Shown piece by piece: positions 9,083-18,170 of a DNA stretch of 64,000 nucleotides. Origin of the DNA: Alphaproteobacteria bacterium (GTDB lineage: Bacteria; Pseudomonadota; Alphaproteobacteria; Rhodobacterales; Rhodobacteraceae); the NCBI GenBank assembly GCA_030425145.1, contig JAUHVK010000004.1, forward strand, positions 124,001 to 188,000, read 5' to 3'. The notes beneath the pieces were generated by a model, which saw nothing but the letters and a program-made list of their open reading frames with translations, did not search any database and was not told the origin of the DNA. Position 1 is the first letter of the stretch; every line of letters starts with the position of its first letter. The position numbers were made by a program, and so were the translations under genes.

Positions 9083-10426
9083 ATGCGTATTGGAGTGATC
9101 GCCACTGTTTTGGCAATGATGGGTGGGGCCACACAAGCGGGCACCGTTGATCAATCTATCCGGCCCCTAAGCCGCACAGCACAGGACATTGAAGTCAGCC
9201 GCAGCGCGGTGTCGCTGGTCTCGGTTGTTGCGCCACAGAACTCTTTGCGCCCCAATCTTAGACCCGCCGTCGTACAGACCCCGGAAACACTGATCTCTAC
9301 CGCAACACAATCGGGGTTCGAAGATTGGATAGAAGACTTCCGCCCCCGCGCGCTACGGCAGGGCATTTCGGCCGACGTGTTCGACCGCGCCTTTTCCGGG
9401 GTGCAATACGACGCCGCCGTGATCCGCCGCGACCGCAACCAATCGGAATTCACCAAGACGATCTGGGATTACCTCGACAGCGCCGCCTCGGACGCGCGGG
9501 TGAACAATGGCAAAGCCGCGCTGCGCAAGCACGGTTCGCTGCTGAACCGGATCGAAACGCAGTATGGCGTCGATAAGGACGTGGTCGTCGCGATCTGGGG
9601 GCTGGAATCGGCCTACGGCACCTTCCGGGGGTCCAATGCGGTGATAGGGTCGCTGGCGACCCTGGCCTATGACGCTCGGCGTAGCGATTTCTTCGAGGAA
9701 CAACTGATCGAGGCGCTGAAGATCCTGCAAAGCGGGGACGTACGACTTGTGAATTTCAAGGGAAGCTGGGCAGGCGCGATGGGGCACACTCAGTTCATCC
9801 CGACTTCGTATCAATCTTTGGCCGTGGATTTCGACGGCGACGGCAAGCGTGACATCTGGTCGGACGATCCCGCCGATGCGCTTGCCTCAACCGCCAACTA
9901 CCTCGCCAAAAACGGTTGGGCCAAAGGTATGCCCTGGGGCGTTGAGGTGCGGATCCCTCAAGGCTTTGATTACACGCTGGCGAACCGCGACATTCTGCGG
10001 ATGCCGTCGGACTGGGCGAAGATTGGTATTGTCGATCTGGATGGCAAAGAGGTCCCGGATCATGGGTCGGCCTCTGTCCTGCTGCCCGCAGGGGCTAAAG
10101 GCGCGGCATTCCTGATCTTCAAGAATTTCGACGTGATTGAAACCTACAACACCGCAGACGCCTACGTGATCGGGGTCGGTCATCTGAGTGACCGCATTAC
10201 CGGCGCGGGTCCGATCCGGTCGGACTGGCCGCGCGAGGACCGCGCTCTGACTTTTGACGAACGTAAGGAAATGCAGCGTCTGCTGACGGCCAAGGGCTTC
10301 GACACCAAGAAGATCGACGGCAAGATCGGACCGCTGACCATCAACGCGGTGCGGGCGTTCCAACAGTCGATCGGGGATATCCCGGATGGCTATGCCTCTT
10401 TGAACATCCTCAAGAAACTGCGTTAG
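9083..10426 (+). CDS. Lytic murein transglycosylase (MltB-type) with PG-binding domain
   Basis: 447 residues. A signal peptide (MRIGVIATVLAMMGGATQAG) directs it to the periplasm; no lipobox Cys is seen. After a linker, the SLT_2/MltB catalytic domain spans ~75-375, with catalytic Glu175 in IWGLESAYGTF and the conserved GSWAGAMGHTQFIPTSY and YLAKNGWAKG blocks. A C-terminal peptidoglycan_binding_1 domain (~385-447, DGKIGPLTINAVRAFQ) anchors it on the sacculus. It cleaves the MurNAc-GlcNAc bond with 1,6-anhydro formation. It appears to be monocistronic. Confidence 0.93.
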   Translation: MRIGVIATVLAMMGGATQAGTVDQSIRPLSRTAQDIEVSRSAVSLVSVVAPQNSLRPNLRPAVVQTPETLISTATQSGFEDWIEDFRPRALRQGISADVFDRAFSGVQYDAAVIRRDRNQSEFTKTIWDYLDSAASDARVNNGKAALRKHGSLLNRIETQYGVDKDVVVAIWGLESAYGTFRGSNAVIGSLATLAYDARRSDFFEEQLIEALKILQSGDVRLVNFKGSWAGAMGHTQFIPTSYQSLAVDFDGDGKRDIWSDDPADALASTANYLAKNGWAKGMPWGVEVRIPQGFDYTLANRDILRMPSDWAKIGIVDLDGKEVPDHGSASVLLPAGAKGAAFLIFKNFDVIETYNTADAYVIGVGHLSDRITGAGPIRSDWPREDRALTFDERKEMQRLLTAKGFDTKKIDGKIGPLTINAVRAFQQSIGDIPDGYASLNILKKLR

Positions 10427-10483
10427 GATGACGGCCGGACCGGTGGGGCGATGACCCCGCCTTTGCGGCGAAAGGCCTGACCT

Positions 10484-11254
10484 ATGCCAACAACCCTGAT
10501 CGTTCTCGCGCATCCCGACCGGCGGTCGTTCAACGGTGCGTGGTCGGATGCAACCGAGGCGGCTGCGCGAGCGCAGGGTGACACCGTCCTGCGTTCAGAC
10601 CTGTGCCAAATCGGGTTCGACGCGGTCGAGCAGGCCGCACATTATGCCGACTGGCCCGAGGACACACCCTTTGACCCGCTCAAGGCGCAGGAAGGTGCGG
10701 CAGGTAGCGGGACCACCCCTGAAACTGTTGCCGCAGAAATTGCGAAGATCAGACATGCCGACCGCATCGTTCTGCATTTCCCGCTTTGGTGGTTTGCGCC
10801 GCCCGCGATCCTCAAGGGCTGGTTCGATCGCGCATTTCAACATGGTGCGTTGCACGACGTGGACAACCGCTTTGACACCGGCCTGTTCCGGGGAACGCGT
10901 GTATTGATGTGTGTGACCACCGGTTCACAGGCCGAAGAAAGCGCCTTCAACGGCAAGGAAGGTGATGTCCGTCTTTTGCTGTGGCCGACCGCCTATACGA
11001 TGCGTTACCTGGGATTTGATGTGCTGGAACCCGTCGTGGTCCACGGAGTTCACGGCTACCACCGGGGGGATCGCAAGACGGAGCTGACCCAGCGCCTAGA
11101 GGCCACGCTTCAAGCGCAGCACGAGGTGATCGCGGGGTTTGACACCCATCCCTTGCTACCCTTCAACGAGGACGCCGATTTTGACGACCTTGGCAGGCTG
11201 CGCAGCGAACGCCCAAGCTATTCTCCGTTCATTCGTCATCACCCGAAGTTCTGA
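10484..11254 (+). CDS. NAD(P)H-dependent oxidoreductase, flavodoxin-like fold
   Basis: 256 residues of the NQO/MdaB/KefF-type flavodoxin_2 fold. The FMN/FAD phosphate-binding region is at the N-terminus (LIVLAHPDRRSFNGAWSDAT), and the central block LHFPLWWFAPPAILKGWFDRAF, which shapes the flavin and quinone pocket, is intact. It probably reduces quinones or electrophiles by two electrons. No potassium efflux (Kef) gene is adjacent, so a Kef-ancillary role is not supported here. It is convergent with the MBL-fold hydrolase; a hairpin lies between them. Confidence 0.88.
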   Translation: MPTTLIVLAHPDRRSFNGAWSDATEAAARAQGDTVLRSDLCQIGFDAVEQAAHYADWPEDTPFDPLKAQEGAAGSGTTPETVAAEIAKIRHADRIVLHFPLWWFAPPAILKGWFDRAFQHGALHDVDNRFDTGLFRGTRVLMCVTTGSQAEESAFNGKEGDVRLLLWPTAYTMRYLGFDVLEPVVVHGVHGYHRGDRKTELTQRLEATLQAQHEVIAGFDTHPLLPFNEDADFDDLGRLRSERPSYSPFIRHHPKF

Positions 11255-11260
11255 GGCTAA

Positions 11261-11285
11261 CTGTCAGCATGGCGCGTGATGACAG
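11261..11285 (+). terminator. Hairpin after the oxidoreductase gene
   Basis: CTGTCA pairs with TGACAG across a 13-nt loop, just after the stop and before the convergent MBL gene. A short GTTT follows on the plus strand. This is a moderate terminator candidate. Confidence 0.35.
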
Positions 11286-11348
11286 GTTTGGCGAACAGGC
11301 GTGACATCGCGCAGGTCGGCGACAACAGCTCAGGCGATGATCTGCCAA

Positions 11349-12206
11349 TCAGAGATCAGCAAAATCGGTCCATCGAAACGTATCCTGATCCGCCGAAATA
11401 CGACCGAGCGAGGGCAACGAGAAATGGCTTCCAAGCACAAGGCATGCGGCCTCTGACGCGGTCTGCAAAAGATGCCTGCGCGAAGTGACGGCTTTTTCGG
11501 GATCGGCATCAAACTTGAAGTGCCATTCCGGGTGACGACACTGAACGGATGAATGCATGGCGTCGCCCGTGATGATCGCTTCACGGTCGCCGCTGCGGAT
11601 GCGCACCGAAACATGCCCGGGTGTGTGTCCCGGTGTAGGAATAAGTGCAACGTGATCCCCCAGCATATGGCCGGGCTGCACGATCTCGGCTTGCCCCGCT
11701 TCGATCACAGGCAAAACGCTCTCGACATATAGATCGGTCTTTCGTTCCTCATGGAACGCCTCATCGGCAGCAGGAATCAGATAACGCGCATTTGGAAATG
11801 TCGGGACCCAGCGCCCATCTTCCAGTCGGGTGTTCCAGCCGACATGATCTGTATGGAGGTGCGTGCACAGAACGTAGTCGATGTCCTCAACCGAAAGCCC
11901 GGCTGACTGAAGGGACGCCATAAAGCGCTTGTCCGACCGCTGATGCCAGTCTGGAAAGGCCGGGACGGTCTTGTCGTTTCCGACACAGCTGTCGACAAGG
12001 ATGTGATGCGTCGGAGTGATGAGCAGGAAGCCCTGAATGGGCAGGATCAGGCGGCCGGAAGCCTGGCAGATTGAACCGGGTGCATGGGCTTCAATGATGT
12101 GCGCAACGTCCGGCCCAGCGCTCGGGAACAACTCTTCAGCAGGCATGAAGGGGCCGTGCATGTCGAGCAGCCTCCAGACCTCGACCTCACCAATTTTGCA
12201 AAGCAT
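11349..12206 (-). CDS. MBL-fold metallo-hydrolase
   Basis: 285 residues from the ATG at 12206, which follows a strong GGGGGGAAAGG site; the frame stays open for 95 more codons but that part overlaps the upstream gene and does not look coding. The metallo-beta-lactamase signature HLHTDH (His116, His118, Asp120, His121) is present, followed by PTPGHTPGH and the metal-bridging Asp in ITGDAMH. The pattern fits the lactonase/quorum-quenching-like or general hydrolase group of the superfamily, but the substrate cannot be read from sequence. It is the last gene of a minus-strand run after rppH and the small secreted protein. Confidence 0.85.
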   Translation of the reverse strand: MLCKIGEVEVWRLLDMHGPFMPAEELFPSAGPDVAHIIEAHAPGSICQASGRLILPIQGFLLITPTHHILVDSCVGNDKTVPAFPDWHQRSDKRFMASLQSAGLSVEDIDYVLCTHLHTDHVGWNTRLEDGRWVPTFPNARYLIPAADEAFHEERKTDLYVESVLPVIEAGQAEIVQPGHMLGDHVALIPTPGHTPGHVSVRIRSGDREAIITGDAMHSSVQCRHPEWHFKFDADPEKAVTSRRHLLQTASEAACLVLGSHFSLPSLGRISADQDTFRWTDFADL

Positions 12207-12232
12207 GGCCTTTCCCCCCGAGCCGGTCGCGC

Positions 12233-12715
12233 TCAATCCGCGCGACAGGTGTCCCCCCTGAAACAGTCCAGCGCCTGCTGCTCCTGTTCCGCGGTCGGCA
12301 TGCCATAGGTCATGCCCGGGCAGGGATTGAGCTCCATCACCCAATTTCGATCTTCCAGCTTGAGAAAGGCCAAATGGTCGCCCTTTGAGGTGCTGCCACA
12401 CCACGGACCAAGGCACGATACCCGCAATGTCACATCGCGTTCGAACCGCTTGGTGAACCCATCTTTGGTCAGTGAGTGCCCAACCATCCACGCGGCGACA
12501 TCGACGCTGTCGCGTGAGCGCGATGTTCGTTGATCCATACGGTCAGGCAGCTCGGCCTCGTCGAAGAACAGATCACCTTTGACGATGATATAAGTGTCCT
12601 CGGACTCTGCAGCGCGCTGGTAGTCGCGGGCGATGTCCGGGGCCCTGCAGCTTAGCGCGAGAGCGGGTTGCGCCAGCGCCATCAGGCCGGCAAGTGCAAT
12701 GCCCAACCGGGTCAC
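12233..12715 (-). CDS. Small secreted Cys-containing protein of unknown function
   Basis: 160 residues with a clear Sec signal ([20 protein letters not shown]). The mature part contains about six Cys in three groups ([22 protein letters not shown] and [10 protein letters not shown]), suggesting disulfides in the periplasm. The strand pattern ([30 protein letters not shown]) resembles a small beta-barrel, possibly TIMP/NTR-like, but I cannot assign it. The ATG overlaps the rppH stop by 4 bp, so it is translationally coupled. Confidence 0.8.
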   Translation of the reverse strand: MTRLGIALAGLMALAQPALALSCRAPDIARDYQRAAESEDTYIIVKGDLFFDEAELPDRMDQRTSRSRDSVDVAAWMVGHSLTKDGFTKRFERDVTLRVSCLGPWCGSTSKGDHLAFLKLEDRNWVMELNPCPGMTYGMPTAEQEQQALDCFRGDTCRAD

Positions 12716-13194
12716 AAGTGACCCTGGAACGCGGCCAACACCCGCTCATAGACTTGCCGCTTGAACGGCACGATGTTGTTGATGAGTTGGTCCGGCGCCA
12801 TCCATTGCCAACGACTGAATTCCTGATGCTCTGTGGCGATGTTCACCTGATCGTCTGTGCCGTTGAAGCGCATCAGAAACCACTTCTGCTCCTGACCGCG
12901 ATAGCGCCCTTTCCAAAGCTTTCCGACAAGATCATGCGGCAGGTCGTAGGGAATCCAGTCCTTGGTCTCTGCCTCGACCTTGACCAGTGAAGCCAGCACT
13001 CCGGTTTCTTCCCACAACTCGCGCAGCGCCGCTTCGCGAGGGCTCTCGCCCTTGTCGACACCGCCCTGTGGCATCTGCCAGGCCGGGCCGGGGTTGTCGA
13101 TGCGTTGGCCAACAAAGACATTGCCCTCGCGATTGACCAACATGACCCCGACACAGGGGCGATAGGGTAGCTTAGCGATGTCTTCAGGGCTCAT
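12712..13194 (-). CDS. rppH: RNA pyrophosphohydrolase (Nudix)
   Basis: 160 residues from the ATG at 13194; an upstream in-frame TTG would add six residues. The Nudix box runs from about Gly44 to Val66 (Glu50, then REL-WEETGV), and the N-terminal [21 protein letters not shown] matches alphaproteobacterial RppH/IalA-type proteins. It removes pyrophosphate from 5'-triphosphorylated RNA, opening it to decay, and may also act on dinucleoside polyphosphates. It lies downstream of ctpA with a hairpin between them and is coupled to the following secreted protein gene. Confidence 0.92.
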   Translation of the reverse strand: MSPEDIAKLPYRPCVGVMLVNREGNVFVGQRIDNPGPAWQMPQGGVDKGESPREAALRELWEETGVLASLVKVEAETKDWIPYDLPHDLVGKLWKGRYRGQEQKWFLMRFNGTDDQVNIATEHQEFSRWQWMAPDQLINNIVPFKRQVYERVLAAFQGHL

Positions 13195-13216
13195 TGGTGG
13201 GCTTTCGTGCAAATGC

Positions 13217-13239
13217 GGCGCGGGGATTTTACCCGCGCC
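13217..13239 (-). terminator. Intercistronic hairpin between ctpA and rppH
   Basis: GGCGCGGG pairs with CCCGCGCC (8 bp) over a 7-nt A/T-rich loop, directly after the ctpA stop on the minus strand and just before rppH. There is no T tract, so it may attenuate or protect a 3' end rather than fully terminate. Confidence 0.5.
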
Positions 13240-13250
13240 ACTTTGTGGTC

Positions 13251-14591
13251 TTAGTCTTTCGACGGCTGAAGGGCGGTCAGACCCTTGAGGATGTCGATGG
13301 CATAAGCCAGCTGGTAATCCTCTTCGCGCAGAGCTGCGGCGGCTTCGGCCTTGGCCCGGTCCGCTTCGATCTGCTGGACCTCGTCCTCGCTCAGGCTGTC
13401 ATTGTCGAGACTGCCACGCAGATCGGCCTCGGACCGGCTGAAGACGTTGGATTCCTCTTCGTCCTCTGCACTGGCTTCGGCACGACGTGGCTGAGCCACC
13501 ACGATGTCGGGCGACACGCCCAGCGCTTGGATCGACCGGCCGGACGGCGTGTAATACCGCGCTGTGGTCAGGCGCATCGCACCATCGCCCCGCAGCGGCA
13601 TCACCGTCTGAACCGAGCCTTTGCCGAAGGACTTGGTGCCTACAACGATGGCACGGCGGTGATCCTGAAGCGCACCGGCGACGATCTCGGACGCCGATGC
13701 AGAACCGCCGTTGATGAGCACGACAATCGGCTTGCCCTGCGCCAGATCGCCCGGCGTCGCGTTGAAGCGGTCGCCATCTTCGGGGTTGCGGCCACGGGTG
13801 CTGACGATTTCGCCCTTTTCAAGGAACGCATCGCTGACCCGAATCGCCTGATTGAGCAAACCACCGGGGTTGTTGCGCAGGTCGAGGACGATGCCTTCGA
13901 CATTGTCGATGCCACCTGCCGCTTCGATCTGTTCGGCCAGCCCCTCTTCAAGGTTGATGTAAGTCTGGTCGTTGAACGTGGTCACGCGCAGCACGACAGC
14001 ATCACCCTGAAGGCGCGTGCGAACTGCGGTCAGCTTGATCGTGTCGCGGATGATCGACACGTCAAACGGATCGGCCTCGCCTTCGCGCACAACAGTGATG
14101 ATGATCTCCGACCCGACCGGACCGCGCATCATGTCGACCGCTTCGTCAAGCGTCAGGCCCAGTACAGAAGCCCCGTCCACATGGGTAATGAAGTCACCGG
14201 CTTCGATCCCGGCATCATCGGCAGGCGTACCATCAATCGGCGAGACTACCTTCACGAAGCCTTCTTCCTGCGTGACCTCGATCCCAAGTCCTCCGAACTC
14301 GCCGCGCGTCTGCACGCGCATGTCAGCGGCATCGTCTGGCGACAGGTAGCTGGAATGCGGATCAAGCGAGGTCAGCATTCCGTCAATTGCCGCTTCGATC
14401 AGATCACCGGCATCCACTTCTTCTACATATTGCGCGCGAATGCGCTCAAAGATGTCGCCGAACAAGTCCAACTGCTCGTAGACGTTTGTGGTGCGAGCGC
14501 TTTCCTGAGCGACCAGCGGACCGACGAATTGCGTCGTCGCCACGATGCCTGCCAGTGTGCCGCCCATGGCCGCCATGACTACTTTTTTCAT
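13251..14591 (-). CDS. ctpA: S41-family C-terminal processing peptidase
   Basis: 446 residues from the ATG at 14591, preceded by AAGGGAAGGACC; a 30-bp longer reading lacks this spacing. A signal anchor ([21 protein letters not shown]) places it in the periplasm. A PDZ domain covers ~95-175. The S41 core has the Ser/Lys dyad: the Ser in GGSASASEI (about 299) and the Lys in KSFGKGSVQ (about 324). It processes or degrades periplasmic proteins with exposed C-termini. It is coupled by a 4-bp overlap to the EnvC-like gene upstream, an arrangement consistent with control of cell-wall hydrolases. Confidence 0.94.
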   Translation of the reverse strand: MKKVVMAAMGGTLAGIVATTQFVGPLVAQESARTTNVYEQLDLFGDIFERIRAQYVEEVDAGDLIEAAIDGMLTSLDPHSSYLSPDDAADMRVQTRGEFGGLGIEVTQEEGFVKVVSPIDGTPADDAGIEAGDFITHVDGASVLGLTLDEAVDMMRGPVGSEIIITVVREGEADPFDVSIIRDTIKLTAVRTRLQGDAVVLRVTTFNDQTYINLEEGLAEQIEAAGGIDNVEGIVLDLRNNPGGLLNQAIRVSDAFLEKGEIVSTRGRNPEDGDRFNATPGDLAQGKPIVVLINGGSASASEIVAGALQDHRRAIVVGTKSFGKGSVQTVMPLRGDGAMRLTTARYYTPSGRSIQALGVSPDIVVAQPRRAEASAEDEEESNVFSRSEADLRGSLDNDSLSEDEVQQIEADRAKAEAAAALREEDYQLAYAIDILKGLTALQPSKD

Positions 14592-15718
14592 TCGGTCCTT
14601 CCCTTGTCCTCTTCGAACCACCCTAGGGGGTCCTCCGGCGTATCGCCTAATCTGACTTCTATATAGAGCGTTTCAGACAGCGCTCCGCCAGTCCTTTCAC
14701 CGGATGGTGATTGAATATCGTCTGTTGTCCCCGCCGGACCGCCCATTAATCCAACCGGACTTCCTTCGGGCAACACTTGCCCGGTCTCTCCGAACACCGT
14801 GTCCAGCCCTGCGAGGACAAACAGGATATCAGGCTCCGGCTCCAGAATGCTGACCAATCCGTAATCCAACAGCGGGCCCCGGTAGCGGATGGTCGCCGCA
14901 GTAGGTGTGGTCACCAGCGCCCGCGGGCGCGTTGCGATCAACACGCCGGGGCGGGTCACACCCGCCGCATCGGTTTCACCCGCACGGCGCAGGATTTCGC
15001 CGGCCACCGGCAACGGCAAGCGCCCTTTGCGATTGCTGGCAGCGGGCAAGTCGAGATCGGCTTCGTTCTCCGAAATCTGGCTCAATCCTGCGGCAAAGCC
15101 GTCCAGCGTTTCAGACGCCGCGATGAGCAACGCCGTCTTCACCGGGTCTTCGGTAAACTTGCGCGGCAGATCGGTGCGATCCGCCATCGCCTGACTGAGC
15201 GCAGTTCTCGCCATCTGGATGTTCGCCAACCCGGTCTGCAATGTGTTGGCCGCGTCCTGCTGCAACTGCCGCAAAGCGGTAGCTTCTTCGACATCCGCAC
15301 GCAGATCGGCAGCAGCCGCGTTCAGCGCAGGTGTGACGGAGGCCATCAAGAGCCCCGCCCGTGCCGCCCCGATCGGCCCATCGGGATGCACGAAATTCTG
15401 CGGTCCGGCATCCGGCCCCAAAGCCGACAACCCCGCAAGAAGGCGAGTCACCTCCGCATCACGGGCGTCAAGCTCACGGCGCAGTTCGGTCTCCCGGATC
15501 GACGCCGCCCGCAATCCGTCGCGCATTGCCGCAAGCCCGGTCTCGAATGCCTGTACAGCTTCGGTCAGCGCCCGGACCCGATCCCGCGCGGTCTCTGCTG
15601 CGTCGAGCTGGGCTGTTGCATCCTCGAGCTGCACCATCGCACTGCGGGCCACATCCGCCGGTGTCTGAGCCGACAGGGGAGCGCCGATCAGGCAGAGAAG
15701 AAGCGCCAAATGCTTCAT
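14588..15718 (-). CDS. EnvC-like murein hydrolase activator (degenerate M23)
   Basis: 376 residues from the ATG at 15718, which overlaps the gpmI stop as ATGA. A signal peptide (MKHLALLLCLIGAPLSAQ) is followed by a long coiled coil (~20-100, heptad-like AETARDRVRALTEAVQAFE) and a C-terminal LytM/M23 fold (~250-376). The zinc ligands of active M23 enzymes (H-x-H and the preceding His/Asp) are missing; the corresponding stretch reads LLDYGLVSILEPEPDILFVLAGL. It therefore probably activates amidases rather than cutting peptidoglycan itself, acting at the septum. It sits between gpmI and ctpA. Confidence 0.88.
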   Translation of the reverse strand: MKHLALLLCLIGAPLSAQTPADVARSAMVQLEDATAQLDAAETARDRVRALTEAVQAFETGLAAMRDGLRAASIRETELRRELDARDAEVTRLLAGLSALGPDAGPQNFVHPDGPIGAARAGLLMASVTPALNAAAADLRADVEEATALRQLQQDAANTLQTGLANIQMARTALSQAMADRTDLPRKFTEDPVKTALLIAASETLDGFAAGLSQISENEADLDLPAASNRKGRLPLPVAGEILRRAGETDAAGVTRPGVLIATRPRALVTTPTAATIRYRGPLLDYGLVSILEPEPDILFVLAGLDTVFGETGQVLPEGSPVGLMGGPAGTTDDIQSPSGERTGGALSETLYIEVRLGDTPEDPLGWFEEDKGRTE

Positions 15719-17232
15719 GTGCGGATCAGGTTTGTCCCGGTCATCTCGTCCGGTTGCGGCAGCCCCATCAGCGCCAACAAGGTCGGCGCCAGATCGGCCA
15801 GCCGCCCGTCTGCCAGCGAAGCGCCCTCCGGCCCGCCATAAAGCACCACGGGAACGAGGTTCGTCGTGTGCGCCGTATGTGGCCCACCGGTTTCGGGGTC
15901 GACCATGGTTTCGCAATTGCCGTGATCGGCAGTGACGATCATCGCGCCACCCGCCTCTTCGACAGCGGCGAGTACCTTGCCCAACCCGGCATCCACCGCC
16001 TCGCAGGCCTTGATCGCCGCGTCGAGATCGCCTGTGTGACCGACCATATCGGGGTTGGCGTAATTGGTGACGATCAGGTCATACCCTGCCTCGACCGCCG
16101 CGACGAATTTCTCGGTCACCTCATCTGCCGACATCTCGGGCTGCAGATCGTAGGTCGCAACGTTCGGGCTTTTCGGCATGAACCGGTCTTCGCCCTGTTC
16201 CGGCGTTTCCTGGCCGCCGTTCAGGAAGAAAGTCACATGCGGATATTTCTCGGTCTCGGCCAGCCGGAACTGTTTGCGACCATGTTTGGAGACCCATTCG
16301 CCCAGCGTATTCTTGATCTCCTGCTTCGGGTATGCGGTGGTCATGTAGGCGTTATGGGCCTTGGAATAATCCACCATGCCCAGAAGGCCGGACAGTTCGG
16401 GCTTGTCCCGCGTGAACCCTTCAAAGTCAGGATCACCGATGGCGGCAAGGATTTCTCGCGCCCGGTCTGCACGGAAGTTCAGGCAGAAGAACCCGTCGCC
16501 CTTTTCTAGACCCGCGTAGTCGCCGATCACGCAGGGTTCGATAAATTCGTCATTCTGACCATTGGCATAGGCGTTTTCTACCGCGTTGAGCGCGGAATCG
16601 GCGCTGTTCCCCCGCCCGAGGATCATCGCATTATAAGCCCGCTCGACCCGGTCCCAGCGTGTGTCCCGGTCCATCGCAAAATAGCGCCCGATCACGGTGC
16701 CGATGCTGGCGCTCTCAGGCAGGCTGCTCGCCAGATCGTCAACGTACCCCTTGGCCGAGGTCGGTGCCACATCGCGCCCGTCAGTGATTGCGTGCAGCAC
16801 CACCTCGACACCCTGATCCGTCAGCGCCTTCACCGCCGCCTTGATGTGGCTGATATGGCCATGCACACCACCATCCGAGACCACACCCATGACATGCGCC
16901 CGGCCTCCGGCGTCTTTGACGGATTTGGCAAACGCGAGGATTGCGGCGTTCTCGAAAAAGCTGCCGTCTTCGATGGCAAGGTCGATCTGGCCAAGATCCA
17001 TCGCCACCACGCGACCCGCGCCGATATTGGTATGCCCGACTTCGGAATTGCCCATCTGCCCGCTGGGCAGGCCGACATCCGGCCCATGCGTGATCAGCGT
17101 CGCATTCGGGCAGGCCGCCATCAGGCGGTCCATCGTTGGCGTATTGGCCAGTTTCGGCGCATTCGCCGTCGGGTCGTCGCGCAGACCCCAGCCGTCAAGG
17201 ATGGTCAGAACGACAGGTTTCGGGGTGGTCAT
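15715..17232 (-). CDS. gpmI: 2,3-bisphosphoglycerate-independent phosphoglycerate mutase
   Basis: 505 residues of the alkaline-phosphatase superfamily mutase that interconverts 3- and 2-phosphoglycerate using two Mn2+ ions. The metal site Asp in TILDGWGLRDD (Asp13) and the nucleophile Ser63 in QMGNSEVGHTNIGAGR are present, as are the late metal motifs NYANPDMVGHTGD and VTADHGNCETM. It is the first gene of a tightly coupled block gpmI-envC-ctpA. The upstream 170 bp contains a GC-rich hairpin repeat. Confidence 0.96.
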   Translation of the reverse strand: MTTPKPVVLTILDGWGLRDDPTANAPKLANTPTMDRLMAACPNATLITHGPDVGLPSGQMGNSEVGHTNIGAGRVVAMDLGQIDLAIEDGSFFENAAILAFAKSVKDAGGRAHVMGVVSDGGVHGHISHIKAAVKALTDQGVEVVLHAITDGRDVAPTSAKGYVDDLASSLPESASIGTVIGRYFAMDRDTRWDRVERAYNAMILGRGNSADSALNAVENAYANGQNDEFIEPCVIGDYAGLEKGDGFFCLNFRADRAREILAAIGDPDFEGFTRDKPELSGLLGMVDYSKAHNAYMTTAYPKQEIKNTLGEWVSKHGRKQFRLAETEKYPHVTFFLNGGQETPEQGEDRFMPKSPNVATYDLQPEMSADEVTEKFVAAVEAGYDLIVTNYANPDMVGHTGDLDAAIKACEAVDAGLGKVLAAVEEAGGAMIVTADHGNCETMVDPETGGPHTAHTTNLVPVVLYGGPEGASLADGRLADLAPTLLALMGLPQPDEMTGTNLIRT

Positions 17233-17343
17233 ATGCGGTGTCCTCTGCTCGGCCCGGCCGTGGGCGCGGTGTAGCAGAGGTGGCGCGGGATGTGGAGAGG
17301 GTGCGTCTCCCGTTTGATCGAACCGCTAACGCGGTCCGACCAA

Positions 17344-17362
17344 TTGGGGGCACTGCCCCCAA
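17344..17362. repeat. GC-rich intergenic hairpin (TTGGGGGCA-type)
   Basis: An 8-bp perfect stem (TTGGGGGC / GCCCCCAA) with a 3-nt loop is followed by AACCCCCGGCATATTT. It lies between gpmI and the phosphatidyltransferase gene. Hairpins of this composition are common between genes in Rhodobacteraceae and probably act as terminators or dispersed repeats; only one copy is seen in this window. Confidence 0.5.
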
Positions 17363-17403
17363 ACCCCCGGCATATTTATGAAAAGAAGAAGACTAAAGGC
17401 GTG

Positions 17404-18009
17404 TCACTGGAGCATCCGCCATCCTGCCAGCCACCGGGTGAGGGTGGTGATCGCGCAGAGTGCGGCGAAGAAATAGGCGACCCAGGCAAATGCCATTGGG
17501 AACAAGCACATGGCCACGAAGAGCGCGATGGTCTCGGTGCCTTCGGTCAGACCGCCGAGATAGTAGATGCCCTTTGTCGGATAGTCCTCGGACGTGATCC
17601 CGCGTTTTTCGGCGATGATGGAGAACGCCAGAAAGCTGGAGCCGGTGCCGATGAAGCTGCAAATCAGCACGGCGGCGGGCAGTGCGTTTGTGCTCGGATC
17701 GTGCAGCGCAAACCCCAGCGGAAAAAGGCCGTAGAACATGAAGTCGAGCGCGATGTCGAGAAACGCGCCACGATCCGTGGGCTGGGTCAGACGCGCCACT
17801 GCGCCATCCAGACCATCTGACAGACGGTTCAGCAGCAGGCACAGAAGCGCCCCACTGAAGAGACCCGCCCAAGCCGCGCCAACGCCCACCAGACCGATCC
17901 CGAAGCCCAGCAGCGTGATATGATCGGCGCTGATCCCCCGCGCGACCAACGCCCGCGCCGGTCGGTCGATGGCGCGTTTGACAAGCGGCAGGAGGGTGGC
18001 GTCGATCAT
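17404..18009 (-). CDS. CDP-alcohol phosphatidyltransferase family protein
   Basis: 201 residues from the ATG at 18009; earlier in-frame starts add a hydrophilic stretch that does not fit the family. The signature D-x2-D-G-x2-A-R...G-x3-D-x3-D is complete: Asp65, Asp68, Gly69, Ala72, Arg73, Gly81, Asp85, Asp89. About six hydrophobic helices surround it, so it is an inner-membrane enzyme transferring a phosphatidyl group from CDP-diacylglycerol to an alcohol. The acceptor (glycerol phosphate, serine, inositol or other) cannot be decided. It stands alone, divergent from the ABC importer operon. Confidence 0.88.
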   Translation of the reverse strand: MIDATLLPLVKRAIDRPARALVARGISADHITLLGFGIGLVGVGAAWAGLFSGALLCLLLNRLSDGLDGAVARLTQPTDRGAFLDIALDFMFYGLFPLGFALHDPSTNALPAAVLICSFIGTGSSFLAFSIIAEKRGITSEDYPTKGIYYLGGLTEGTETIALFVAMCLFPMAFAWVAYFFAALCAITTLTRWLAGWRMLQ

Positions 18010-18170
18010 GTGAAACCCTTGGTTCAGATGGTACCCCGTCGCCATAGCGGCCACACATCACGTGGGCCACTGAAATCTTGCACACCTGTTTGTCATTTGA
18101 CCGGATCGCGTTAGTGCTGGTTTTAACGCACAAGACCGGGGCGTCCGCCTCCAAGATCAGGACATGACAT

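Noticed and set aside
11276-11488. 70-codon plus-strand open frame after the oxidoreductase
   Set aside because: It overlaps the C-terminus of the MBL-fold gene on the other strand and has no ribosome site or conserved pattern.
13194-14666. 490-codon plus-strand open frame
   Set aside because: It is antisense to ctpA, whose minus-strand product has complete PDZ and S41 motifs; the plus frame has none.
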